A DNA stretch of 64,000 bases from Cannabis sativa (Eukaryota; Streptophyta; Magnoliopsida; Rosales; Cannabaceae). The stretch lies in the NCBI RefSeq assembly GCF_029168945.1, contig NC_083605.1, forward strand, positions 33,121,280-33,185,279, given 5' to 3'. The first letter of the stretch is position 1. Every line of letters starts with the position of its first letter. Below are positions 26,186 through 35,440 of the stretch, piece after piece. Under the pieces are notes generated by a model that worked only from the letters and a program-made list of their open reading frames with translations, had not been told where the DNA came from and did no database searches. The position numbers and the translations under genes were made by a program.

Positions 26186-26276
26186 CTGCCGTGTCCAACA
26201 CGATACTGAGTCCCGCTACTGCCGTGTCCAACACGGTACTGAGCCACTACTGCCATGTCCAACATGGTACTGAGTT
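26186..26276. repeat. Short tandem hairpin units in LTR II
   Basis: Three copies of CTGCCGTGTCCAACACG.TACTGAG spaced about 32 bp apart. Each has a self-complementary core (CCGTGTCCAACACGG; in the third unit CATGTCCAACATG), so the stem is kept while its sequence changes. The same array is at 33525-33615 in the 5' LTR, and a related one is at 62940-63027 in the LTR at the window end. Confidence 0.85.
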
Positions 26277-26312
26277 CTGAACGTTCATAGGGACGGTACT
26301 ATTGACACGTAA

Positions 26313-26548
26313 CAGCCTGATCGGTCGAACCGGTCATACTCCGGCTGCTGGTCATACTCCAGCCTGTACCGACGTGTTACTATATCCTCTTGATCGGTCG
26401 AACCGGTCATACTCCGACTGCTGGTCATACTCCAGCCTGTACCGACGGGATACGTCAATAGTATGGAACCACCAACCAAGTGTCAGCCTGATCGGTCGAA
26501 CCGGTCATACTCCGGCTGCTGGTCATACTCCAGCCTGTACCGACGTGA
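26313..26548. repeat. Three ~62-bp repeat units in LTR II
   Basis: Each unit runs from CCTGATCGGTCGAACCGGTC through CATACTCC.GCTGCTGGTCATACTCCAG to CCTGTACCGACG, at about 26314, 26388 and 26486. The same three are in the 5' LTR (33651-33886), and two are in the LTR at the window end (63070-63230). Small open frames across them on both strands are by-products of the repeat. Confidence 0.9.
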
Positions 26549-26880
26549 CAGGGTTGGATGGTTCGAAGCCAACATACATAACTAATGTAATCTAACAGGC
26601 TTCCTACATGCTCGCTAAACATGTAATCTACATATGCATACTGTTATACTAATCTTACCTGGATTCCGAATTCAGGTGTGCCGGTCAACCTGACTGGAAC
26701 TTTAGCTGAGCGGTGGATTACAAGCTCCTAAACCATAAAAATCACAACGCTATAAGTGACACGCTAAATCACTTCCCGGGGACTAAAACTAGGAACTAAA
26801 AGTTTCCCTATCGATAAAAAGCATGGCAATACCCCCTAAAACATAAAAACGAGGAAAACTAGGGTCCCTGAATTTTCCCC

Positions 26881-26973
26881 AACCGGTAGACCGGTTGCCC
26901 AACCGGAATTCCGGTTCTGGGAAAATTCAGAACCCTCATCCGGAATTCCGGATGCACAACCGGAATTCCGGTT
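26881..26973. repeat. Palindromic CCGGAATTCCGG cluster in LTR II
   Basis: Four closely spaced palindromes: AACCGGTAGACCGGTT, AACCGGAATTCCGGTT, CCGGAATTCCGG and AACCGGAATTCCGGTT. In the 5' LTR (34214-34306) two of the four carry one-base changes. In the LTR at the window end they are strongly degraded by small deletions (63560-63640). Confidence 0.88.
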
Positions 26974-28079
26974 CCTCGCAGGCAGCAACAATCAAAAATT
27001 CATATCTTGCTCAAATCAACTCCAAATCAACTCAAACCTTCCAGACCTATTCCATATAACCCCTAGAACATTTCTAAGGCATCAAAACCACCCAGATTGC
27101 ACCAATTCAAAAATCACCATTAGAGCTCAAGCTTTGAGTTCTAAACTCAAACTTGACCAAACCTAGCTAACATGCAATCAAATCAATCTAAACTTACATA
27201 AACAAGCTTAGAATAATCTCAGGAAACAATTACAAACTTCCACAACATCACAACAACAAAATATAACCTTTTCTTTCAAAAATCACATATTTACATAGAA
27301 AAACCATAGCTTGCTCAACCTAAGAATCATGCTTCAAAAACAACTCCAATAACATCTAACAAACATGCTTTAACCTCTGAAAATATCCATAAAACACAGC
27401 AGCAATAACAACCAAAAACTCATGCATGCATATCACTTAATTCATCAAAATTCAACAATTTTTAAAGAAACAAGGAAGAGGAGCTAACCTAGCTCGAAGA
27501 ATGCTTAGATTGGAAGAGAATTTGCTTGAAAATCAAAGAAAGAAATCAGCTTCATGCACCCACATACCCAGCCGAAATAGAGAGAGAGCTTGAGAGAGTT
27601 TTTCTTGAAAATTTTCTATTTTTTCTAACTTGTAAATTTTTGATAAAAAAGAAATGACATACCCATAACATATAACCCTCATTTCAGCCAAATAACAAAT
27701 AAATAAACATTTATTTTCAAATAATAAAAAATCACTAAAAGACAAAATACTAATGGGGCAAAAAGACCATTTTGCCCCTCCACCCTAAAACCACATAAAT
27801 CATACTAAAGGGGTATTTTTGGGAAATTCTAAATTCCCGGCCATTCCCGACATTCCCAATGTCTAATAAACCGTCCCAAACAACTAACATACTAAGTTGT
27901 GATTTCTACTGAGCCAAACGCCGGGTTCCAAAATACTGGGCACCGGAAATGCAAAATATGAAAACTACTGAATGACATAGCAATGCATTTCTGAATTCCA
28001 TAGATAACAGTATAATAAATTATTTAAAAAGCTATAAATAATTTTCATAATTAACCATAATTAGCTGCTAATTTCCAAA

Positions 28080-29627
28080 TTAAACTAAGCGGGCTTTACA
28101 ACTATCCCCCCTTAAAAGGATTTCGTCCTTGAAATCTAACCTGAATAACTCTGGATATTGAGCTCTCATATCTGACTCTAGCTCCCAGGTGGCTTCCTCC
28201 ACCTTGCTGTTTCTCCAGAGAACTTTGACCAATGCTATGGTCTTATTTCGAAGGACTTTATCCTTTCTATCCAAGATCTGCACTGGCTGTTCCTCATAAG
28301 TCATGTCTGGCTGTAGCTCAAGGCTCTCATAATTGAGTATATGAGAGGGATCTGAAACGTATTTTCTCAACATCGAGACATGGAATCCGTTGTGAACTGC
28401 TGATAAGGCTGGAGGCAATGCTAACTGATATGCCACTTGACCTATCTTCTCGAGAATCTCGAAAGGTCCTGTAAATCTAGGGCATAACTTGCCTCTTTTC
28501 CCAAAACGTTTAATCCCCTTCATCGAAGGTACCCGTAAAAACACATGGTCCCCTACTTGGAACTCAACATCTCTGCGTTTTGGATCTGCGTAACTCTTCT
28601 GTCTGCTCTGTGAGGCAAGCATTCTAGCTTTTATCTTTTCTATTGCCTCATTGGTCCGCTGCACTGACTCTGGACCTAGGTATTTCCTTTCCCCTGTCTC
28701 ATCCCAGTGGATAGGAGATCTACATTTCCTACCGTATAACAGTTCATAGGGAGCCATCCCTATCGTACTCTGATAACTGTTGTTGTAAGAAAATTCTATT
28801 AACGGTAGATACTTATTCCATGACCCTTCAAAGTCCATAACACAGGCTCTCAACATGTCCTCCAATATCTGAATTGTCCTTTCGGACTGACCATCTGTCT
28901 GAGGATGGAATGCTGTACTAAATTTCAGCCTTGTACCCATTGCTCGTTGCAAACTTTGCCAAAATTTGGAGGTGAACTTCGGATCCCTGTCCGAAACTAT
29001 AGACTTCGGTACCCCGTGAAGTCTTACTATCTCTCTGACATACAACTCTGCCAACTGATCCACTGTAAATGTTGTTCTAACCGGCAAAAAATGAGCAGAT
29101 TTCGTAAATCGATCCACCACTACCCAGATGGAATCATACAAACCCGTGGTCCTAGGTAACCCGACCACAAAATCCATCGTGATATCTTCCCATTTCCATT
29201 CTGGTAGGGTTAAAGGCTGCAACAACCCTGCTGGTCTCTGATGTTCAGCCTTAATCTGCTGACAAGTGAGGCATCTCGATACGAATTCTACCAAATTCTT
29301 CTTCATACCGCTCCACCAGAAGTACGGTTTCAAATCTTGGTACATCTTAGTGGTGCCGGGATGCAGAGAATACGGGGTAGAATGAGCCTCCTCAAAGATC
29401 TCATTCCTAAGTTTCACACTATTCGGAACACAAACCCTGGCTTTATACAAAAGCATCCAACTGTCTGACACTGAAAAGTCCTTGGCTTGACCAGCCAACA
29501 CCTCATCTCGGATCTTCACTAACTCTGGATTCGTCATCTGAGCGACTTTTATTTTTTCCAACAGATCAGATTGCAGCGTTAAGTTGTGAAGCTGACCTAC
29601 CACAAACTCAATGCTGGATCTAACCAT
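28080..29627 (-). CDS. Element II integrase with chromodomain tail (pol C-terminal segment)
   Basis: A 515-codon segment of the gag-pol frame. It carries the H2C2 zinc region (H82, H89, C119, C122; CLTCQQIK), the integrase catalytic core with D152 (MDFVVGLPR), D213 (VSDRDPKF) and E249 (TDGQSER) in D-D-35-E spacing, then MAPYELLYGRKCRSP, a GPFEIL region and a chromodomain-like tail near residues 445-495 (VQILDRKDKVLRNK, VKVLWRN, EEATWE). All catalytic residues are present. Integrase joins the element's cDNA to host DNA in the nucleus; the tail is thought to direct it to heterochromatin. The frame ends inside the 3' LTR. It is in the same frame as the next segment upstream, separated by a TAG (29652-29654), so the initial Met is internal and not a true start. 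Confidence 0.93.
   Translation of the reverse strand: MVRSSIEFVVGQLHNLTLQSDLLEKIKVAQMTNPELVKIRDEVLAGQAKDFSVSDSWMLLYKARVCVPNSVKLRNEIFEEAHSTPYSLHPGTTKMYQDLKPYFWWSGMKKNLVEFVSRCLTCQQIKAEHQRPAGLLQPLTLPEWKWEDITMDFVVGLPRTTGLYDSIWVVVDRFTKSAHFLPVRTTFTVDQLAELYVREIVRLHGVPKSIVSDRDPKFTSKFWQSLQRAMGTRLKFSTAFHPQTDGQSERTIQILEDMLRACVMDFEGSWNKYLPLIEFSYNNSYQSTIGMAPYELLYGRKCRSPIHWDETGERKYLGPESVQRTNEAIEKIKARMLASQSRQKSYADPKRRDVEFQVGDHVFLRVPSMKGIKRFGKRGKLCPRFTGPFEILEKIGQVAYQLALPPALSAVHNGFHVSMLRKYVSDPSHILNYESLELQPDMTYEEQPVQILDRKDKVLRNKTIALVKVLWRNSKVEEATWELESDMRAQYPELFRLDFKDEILLRGDSCKARLV
28101..28117 (-). promoter_or_regulatory. Polypurine tract of element II
   Basis: On the transcribed strand CTTTTAAGGGGGGATAGT ends directly against the LTR start TGTAAAGC. 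A purine run next to the 3' LTR primes plus-strand cDNA synthesis in LTR retrotransposons. The matching tract of element I lies at 24003-24022. Confidence 0.85.
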
Positions 29628-29651
29628 ATCCTCGGCTAGCTGAGGTGAAAT

Positions 29652-30329
29652 CTAAACCATACTAGCTACTTGCCCGGGACCCTTTCTGCTCAGGGCATCG
29701 GCCACTACATTGGCTTTTCCGGGGTGATAGAGGATCTCACAATCGTAATCTTTCACTAATTCCAACCAACGCCTCTGTCTCATATTCAAATCCTTCTGAG
29801 TAAAGAAATACTTGAGACTTTTATGGTCGGTATAGATCTCACACTTTTCCCCGTAAAGGTAATGCCGCCAAATCTTCAATGCAAAAACCACTGCGGCCAA
29901 CTCTAGATCATGAGTCGGGTATCGCTGCTCGTAATCCTTTAACTGACGGGAGGCATAAGCGATAACCCGATCAGCTTGCATCAATACACACCCCAAACCC
30001 TGTTTGGATGCGTCACAATAAACTACGAACTTCTCCTTGTCTGAAGGCAAAGCTAGCACTCGAGCGGTAATCAACCTCCGCTTTAATTCCTGAAAACTAG
30101 TTTCGCACTTGTCTGACCAAATAAATCGCTGATTTTTCTTTGTAAGTTCGGTTAGGGGCATTGAAATTTTAGAAAACCCTTCCACGAACCTACGGTAGTA
30201 CCCAGCTAAACCTAAGAAGCTTCTGATCTCTGTCACTGTCTTCGGTCTCGGCCAATCCCTGACGGATTCGATCTTCCCGGGATCCACCTTGATCCCATCT
30301 TTGCTCACAATGTGCCCTAGGAAAGACAC
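29652..30329 (-). CDS. Element II RT thumb/connection and RNase H segment
   Basis: 225 codons, in the same frame as the segments on both sides. It starts at the end of RT ([16 protein letters not shown]) and runs through the connection region ([16 protein letters not shown]) into RNase H. RNase H acidic residues are visible at D106 (VYCDAS), E143 (HDLELAAV), D168 (IYTDHKSL) and D211 (VADALSRK). RNase H removes the RNA strand after reverse transcription. It is bounded by a TGA upstream (30381-30383) and a TAG downstream (29652-29654). The listed start is a GTG inside the polyprotein and has no biological meaning. Confidence 0.92.
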   Translation of the reverse strand: MSFLGHIVSKDGIKVDPGKIESVRDWPRPKTVTEIRSFLGLAGYYRRFVEGFSKISMPLTELTKKNQRFIWSDKCETSFQELKRRLITARVLALPSDKEKFVVYCDASKQGLGCVLMQADRVIAYASRQLKDYEQRYPTHDLELAAVVFALKIWRHYLYGEKCEIYTDHKSLKYFFTQKDLNMRQRRWLELVKDYDCEILYHPGKANVVADALSRKGPGQVASMV

Positions 30330-30380
30330 CTGAGATAACCAGAACTCACATTTCTTGAACTTGGCATAAAGCTTATGTTC

Positions 30381-32825
30381 TCAAAGCCGTTGCAGTACCA
30401 TCTGAAGATGTAACTCATGCTCCTCTTCTGATTGAGAGTACACGAGGATGTCGTCGATAAACACAATCACACAGATATCGAGGAAATCCTTGAATACTCT
30501 ATTCATCAGGTCCATGAATGCTGCAGGAGCATTGGTTAGTCCAAATGACATAACCAGAAATTCGTAATGTCCATACCTAGTGCGGAAAGCCGTCTTCGGA
30601 ATGTCCTCCTCTCGGATTCTCAACTGATGATAACCCGAACGGAGATCAATCTTAGAAAAGACCGTCTTCCCCTGAAGCTGATCGAACAAATCATCGATCC
30701 TAGGTAATGTATATTTATTCTTCACCGTCAACTTGTTCAATTCCCTGTAGTCGATGCACATCCTCATAGATCCATCTTTCTTCTTGACGAATAAAACCGG
30801 GGCTCCCCAGGGTGACACACTGGGCCGAATGAACCCTATGTCAAGCAACCCTTGGAGCTGAATCTTTAATTCCTTAAGTTCAGCTGGAGCCATTCTATAC
30901 GGGGCTTTGGAAACCGGTTCCACCCCTGGTGCCAAGTCTATCACGAAGTCAATCTCCCGCTGAGGTGGTAACCCTGGAAGTTCTTCGGGAAAAACATCCA
31001 AAAATTCCCGAACCACCTTGATGTCCTCTGGCCGAATGGTATCTGGCCGAGTGGTGTCCACCACCACGGCCAGAAACCCTAAAAAACTGCCGTGCAACAA
31101 TTCTCTAGCTGACATAGCCGAGATCACCGGGATCCGAGATCCCTGAACTGAACCAACAAACACAAATGGTTCCTCACTTTCCGGTTGGAAGATCACCATC
31201 TTCCTTTTACAATCAATGCTCGCCGAATATTTAGATAGGAAATCCATTCCTAAAATAATATCGAATTCGACTAGACTCATCTCTATCAGATCAGCACTTA
31301 ACTCTCTACCATCTATCCTGATCGGCATAGACCTAATCCACCTATTGGAGATAACCAATTCTCCGCCAGGTAATAGGGTTCCAAACCCTGATTCATATCT
31401 ATCGTACGGTCTACCCAATTTACTAAAGACTCTGGCCGCCACATAAGAATGTGTAGCCCCAGAATCAAACAGCACTGAATATAGCGAGTTATTAATAGAA
31501 AGCTGACCTGTGACAACTGATGGGCTGGCATCTGCATCAGCCTGAGTGATAGCGAACACCCTGGCTGGAGTGGGTATCGCTGGAGCTCTCGGTGCCTCTG
31601 ATCGGAGCTGGGGACAGTCCCTCTTGAAGTGTCCGGGCATGCCACAGTGAAAGCATCCCTGACCTTTGCACTCACCCCGATGGTGCCTCTTGCAGCTAGG
31701 GCACTCGGGATAGGAGAATCGGGTCTCAGTACCACCAGGACGACTCCCTCTGTTCTGGTTCCCCCGGAACCTCTTGTTCTGACTCGAGCCACCGGAAGCA
31801 GTGGGTGCTCTTTTCCTCTGATCAATGGCCGAACCACTACTCCCCCTGCTAAAGCCTGATGCAGGAGGGGTAGGAGCCCCGCCACTCACCGGAGTACTAG
31901 CTGACTCCGACATACACCCAACTGCGCCCTCAGCTCGCAGTGCCTTCTCCACCATCTGAGCATAGGTGGTGCTGTCGTCCGTGGTAATCATCAAGTCATG
32001 CTTGATCTTGGCATTCAACCCGTTCAGATACTTCTCCTTCTTGCTGAAGTCGGTCGGCACAATTCCCGAGGCTAACCTCGCCAACCGATCAAACTGGGTA
32101 GTATACTCAGTGACGCTCATATTCTCACGCTGGGTCAGGTGAGCGAACTCTTTCCTCTTGGCGCTTCTGACCGCCTCGTTGTAGTACTTTGCGTTGAAGA
32201 GTTCCTGGAACCTTTCCCAGGTCATGGTGGTGACGTCATGGATCTGAGACACCATGTCCCACCAGACCAGAGCGTCCTCCTGGAACTGGAAAGTGGCACA
32301 CACCACTCTGTCGTTACCGGTGACACCCATGAAGTTCAGGATCTTGGTAATCACCGTCAGCCACTGCTCGGCTTTCATCACGTCCGGACCTCCCAGGAAA
32401 ACTGGAGGTGCTTGCTTCCGAAACCGCTCGTACAAAGGTTCCAATCTATTGGCCGCCACCACTATCTCGGCCTGGGCAGCAGGGGCAGGTGCCACTGGAA
32501 CTACGGGCACTGGAACTGCAGGAGCACCCTGCTGTCTCAACCTCTGAATCTCGAGGTCTTGTTCTTCTATCCGGGCTCGCATTTTCGCAAACCGTAACTC
32601 CCAATTCTGGGCTCCCTGATCAGCTGGGGGAGCCTGGGCAGCCTGTGGCGGGTTCTCATCACCCCGACCACGAGCCCTGCCTCGAGGACCTCTACCTCGA
32701 CCCCTAACAGGTGGGGGAAACTGAGCTCCCTGACCTTGATTCGACCCCACTGAGTTGCCCTGACTCCTGGTAGTCCGCCTGGCGTCCATCTGATTAGAAC
32801 CGCCTGCGAAACCAAGAGTTGGCAT
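30381..32825 (-). CDS. Element II Gag, protease and reverse transcriptase segment
   Basis: 814 codons. The N-terminus is Arg/Gly-rich ([15 protein letters not shown], residues 41-55), followed by a short coiled segment (80-98). The retrotransposon gag domain (about 140-300) includes WWDMV and FNAKYY. There is a CX2C...C motif (C375, C378, C386) and a CCHC knuckle (C391, C394, H399, C404), both RNA-packaging motifs. The aspartic protease follows, with FDSGATH (active Asp454) and IILGMDFL. Reverse transcriptase begins near 640 with MCIDYRELN and [11 protein letters not shown] (catalytic D727) and FIDDILVYS (D791, D792; F replaces the usual first Y). The frame stops at TGA 30381-30383 within RT. 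An ATG 12 codons further in (MDARRT) is a plausible alternative start. Confidence 0.94.
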   Translation of the reverse strand: MPTLGFAGGSNQMDARRTTRSQGNSVGSNQGQGAQFPPPVRGRGRGPRGRARGRGDENPPQAAQAPPADQGAQNWELRFAKMRARIEEQDLEIQRLRQQGAPAVPVPVVPVAPAPAAQAEIVVAANRLEPLYERFRKQAPPVFLGGPDVMKAEQWLTVITKILNFMGVTGNDRVVCATFQFQEDALVWWDMVSQIHDVTTMTWERFQELFNAKYYNEAVRSAKRKEFAHLTQRENMSVTEYTTQFDRLARLASGIVPTDFSKKEKYLNGLNAKIKHDLMITTDDSTTYAQMVEKALRAEGAVGCMSESASTPVSGGAPTPPASGFSRGSSGSAIDQRKRAPTASGGSSQNKRFRGNQNRGSRPGGTETRFSYPECPSCKRHHRGECKGQGCFHCGMPGHFKRDCPQLRSEAPRAPAIPTPARVFAITQADADASPSVVTGQLSINNSLYSVLFDSGATHSYVAARVFSKLGRPYDRYESGFGTLLPGGELVISNRWIRSMPIRIDGRELSADLIEMSLVEFDIILGMDFLSKYSASIDCKRKMVIFQPESEEPFVFVGSVQGSRIPVISAMSARELLHGSFLGFLAVVVDTTRPDTIRPEDIKVVREFLDVFPEELPGLPPQREIDFVIDLAPGVEPVSKAPYRMAPAELKELKIQLQGLLDIGFIRPSVSPWGAPVLFVKKKDGSMRMCIDYRELNKLTVKNKYTLPRIDDLFDQLQGKTVFSKIDLRSGYHQLRIREEDIPKTAFRTRYGHYEFLVMSFGLTNAPAAFMDLMNRVFKDFLDICVIVFIDDILVYSQSEEEHELHLQMVLQRL

Positions 32826-33057
32826 ATCAGGTCATATTCAAGGAGAGCTTACTAATGCCGCTTAATTTGGAAATTAAAACGAAACATGCGCCTATTCTAC
32901 TATCAGGCTACTAACATGCTTCCTAACAGGCTTTTCTTTTTAATAACTGAATAAAATAAACTACTAAAGCAATAAAGGCTTACTGAACCGTGAAACGAGC
33001 TAACTGCTGATGATGATTGTACATCTCGTGACGATCTTCGGAAGACAACCTGGCGGC

Positions 33058-33068
33058 TCTGATACCAA
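33058..33068 (-). promoter_or_regulatory. Primer-binding site of element II
   Basis: On the transcribed strand TGGTATCAGAGC follows the 5' LTR after two bases (TT). It is complementary to the 3' end of plant initiator methionine tRNA, which primes minus-strand cDNA synthesis. Element I has the near-identical TGGTATCAGAGT at the matching place. Confidence 0.9.
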
Positions 33069-33070
33069 AT

Positions 33071-35435
33071 TGTAACACCCTAACTAACATAGGCGTATTA
33101 CGTGATTTTTAAATATACTGTGCAGCTCGTTACTAATCAACGAGGTTTATGGAAAAACGTGATTAATTAAAATTTTTGCTTTTTAATTAAACTTATAAAA
33201 TAATATTACAAAAGACTCGGGATCCCGATTATAAAATCATTTACAAAAAGATTTAACTGTTTAACTGATACAAAAATAAATGTCGCCTAGCGACCAGTTA
33301 CAAAATCAGCCTCGCTGTCCTGATGATCGTACGCTCCAGGCCTAACCGCCCCGACATGTACAATCTTCACAAGCTCGCTCACGGTCCATCAGCTTTAGCC
33401 TTGCCTTTACCTACACATAAATGTAGAACTGTGAGTTGACAGACTCAGTAAGAAAAGCATAATAATAATCATACATAAATCTCGGTCATGATCAGACGCC
33501 CATACCCCTGATCATAACCCTAACTGCCGTGTCCAACACGATACTGAGTCCCGCTACTGCCGTGTCCAACAAGGTACTGAGCCACTACTGCCATGTCCAA
33601 CATGGTACTGAGTTCTGAACGTTCATAGGGACGGTACTATTGACACGTAACAGCCTGATCGGTCGAACCGGTCATACTCCGGCTGCTGGTCATACTCCAG
33701 CCTGTACCGACGTGTTACTATATCCTCCTGATCGATCGAACCGGTCATACTCCGACTGCTGGTCATACTCCAGCCTGTACCGACGGGATACGTCAATAGT
33801 ACGGAACCACCAACCAAGTGTCAGCCTGATCGGTCGAACCGGTCATACTCCGGCTGCTGGTCATACTCTAGCCTGTACCGACGTGACAGGGTTGGATGGT
33901 TCGAAGCCAACATACATAACTAATGTAATCTACCAGGCTTCCTACATGCTCGCTAAACATGTAATCTACATATGCACACTGTTATACTAATCTTACCTGG
34001 ATTCCGAATTCAGGTGTGCCGGTCAACCTGACTGGAACTTTAGCTGAGCGGCGGATTACAGGCTCCTAAACCAAATCACAACGCTATAAGTGACACGCTA
34101 AATCACTTCCCGGGGACTAAAACTAGGAACTAAAAGTTTCCCTATCGATAAAAAGCATGGCAATACCCCCTAAAACATAAAAACGAGGAAAACTAGGGTC
34201 CCTGAATTTTCCCCAACCGGTAGACCGGTTGCCCAACCGGAATTCCAGTTCTGGGAAAATTCAAAACCCTCATCCGGAATTCTGGATGCACAACCGGAAT
34301 TCCGGTTCCTCGCAGGCAGCAACAATCAAAAATTCATATCTTGCACAAATCAATTCCAAATCAACTCAAACTTTCCAGACCTATTCCATATAACCCCTAG
34401 AACATTTCTAAGGCATCAAAACCACCCAGATTGCACCAATTCAAAAAATCACCATTAGAGCTCAAGCTTTGAGTTCTAAACTCAAACTTGACCAAACCTA
34501 GCTAACATGCAATCAAATCAATCTAAACTTACATAAACAAGCTTAGAATAATCTCAGGAAACAATTACAAACTTCCACAACATCACAGCAACAAAATATA
34601 ACCTTTTCTTTCAAAAATCACATATTTACATAGAAAAACCATAGCTTGCTCAACCTAAGAATCATGCTTCAAAAACAACTCCAATAACATCTAACAAACA
34701 TGCTTTAACCTCTGAAAATATCCATAAAACACAGCAGCAATAACAACCAAAAACTCATGCATGCATATCACTTAATTCATCAAAATTCAACAATTTTTAA
34801 AGAAACAAGGAAGAGGAGCTAACCTAGCTTGAAGAATGCTTAGATTGGAAGAGAATTTGCTTGAAAATCAAAGAAAGAAATCAGCTTCATGCACCCACAT
34901 ACCCAGCCGAAATAGAGAGAGAGCTTGAGAGAGTTTTTCTTGAAAATTTTCTATTTTTTCTAACTTGTAAATTTTTGATAAAAAAGAAATGACATACCCA
35001 TAACATATAACCCTCATTTCAGCCAAATAACAAATAAATAAAAATTTATTTTCAAATAATAAAAAATCACTAAAAGACAAAATACTAATGGGGCAAAAAG
35101 ACCATTTTACCCCTCCACCCTAAAACCACATAAATCATACTAAAGGGGTATTTTTGGGAAATTCTAAATTCCCGGCCATTCCCGACATTCCCAATGTCTA
35201 ATAAACCGTCCCAAACAACTAACATACTAAGTTGTGATTTCTACTGAGCCAAACGCCGGGTTCCAAAATACCGGGCACCGGAAATGCAAAATATGAAAAC
35301 TATTGAATGACATAGCAATGCATTTCTGAATTCCATAAATAACAGTATAATAAATTATTTAAATAGCTATAAATAATTTTCATAATTAACCATAATTAGC
35401 TGCTAATTTCCAAATTAAACTAAGCGGGCTTTACA
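33071..35435 (-). repeat. 5' LTR of element II
   Basis: 2365 bp with the same ends as the 3' LTR and the same internal repeat modules. By eye about 35 substitutions and small indels separate the two LTRs, mostly transitions, plus a 6-base difference near 34072. LTRs are identical when inserted, so the difference measures age; a recent insertion is implied. Confidence 0.95.
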
Positions 35436-35440
35436 TTTAT

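Larger units (their letters stand above)
25732..28100 (-). repeat. 3' LTR of element II
   Basis: On the transcribed strand it starts TGTAAAGCCCGCTTAG and ends GTTAGGGTGTTACA (TGTAA/TTACA inverted ends), 2369 bp. It contains three ~25-bp units with hairpin cores (26186-26276), three ~62-bp units (26313-26548) and palindromic CCGGAATTCCGG boxes (26881-26973). The polyprotein frame ends 21 bp inside this LTR, at 28080. Confidence 0.95.
25732..35435 (-). mobile_element. Full-length Tekay-like chromovirus retrotransposon II
   Basis: A complete 9704-bp insertion with perfect TTTAT target duplications (25727-25731 and 35436-35440). Its two LTRs (25732-28100 and 33071-35435) differ by roughly 35 positions by my hand count (about 98.5% identity). 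Primer site, polypurine tract and gag-PR-RT-RNase H-IN-chromodomain are in the order of Ty3/gypsy chromoviruses; the C-terminal chromodomain-like tail and long LTRs point to the Tekay/Del clade. The 1581-codon frame is collinear throughout and broken only by two in-frame stops. It is the youngest large insertion here, lying inside element I. Confidence 0.96.

Noticed and set aside
26186..26548. CRISPR-like appearance of regularly spaced hairpin repeats
   Set aside because: Only two or three units, spacers are repeats themselves, and they occur identically in both LTRs of a plant retrotransposon. There are no cas genes and the genome is eukaryotic.
26285..26595. Paired open frames on both strands, also at 33623-33990 and 62945-63274
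   Set aside because: All three pairs fall on the same LTR repeat modules, and the frames follow the repeat rather than a coding pattern.
27533..27745. 70-codon minus frame, repeated at 34868-35080
   Set aside because: Both are in the LTR leader of element II. They are identical because the LTRs are identical, and the Phe/Leu-rich sequence has no domain.
31216..32707. Plus-strand and shifted-frame open frames across the element II gag-protease region (e.g. 31313-31885, 32139-32597)
   Set aside because: Antisense or frame shadows of the GC-rich gag-pol frame; no independent domain.
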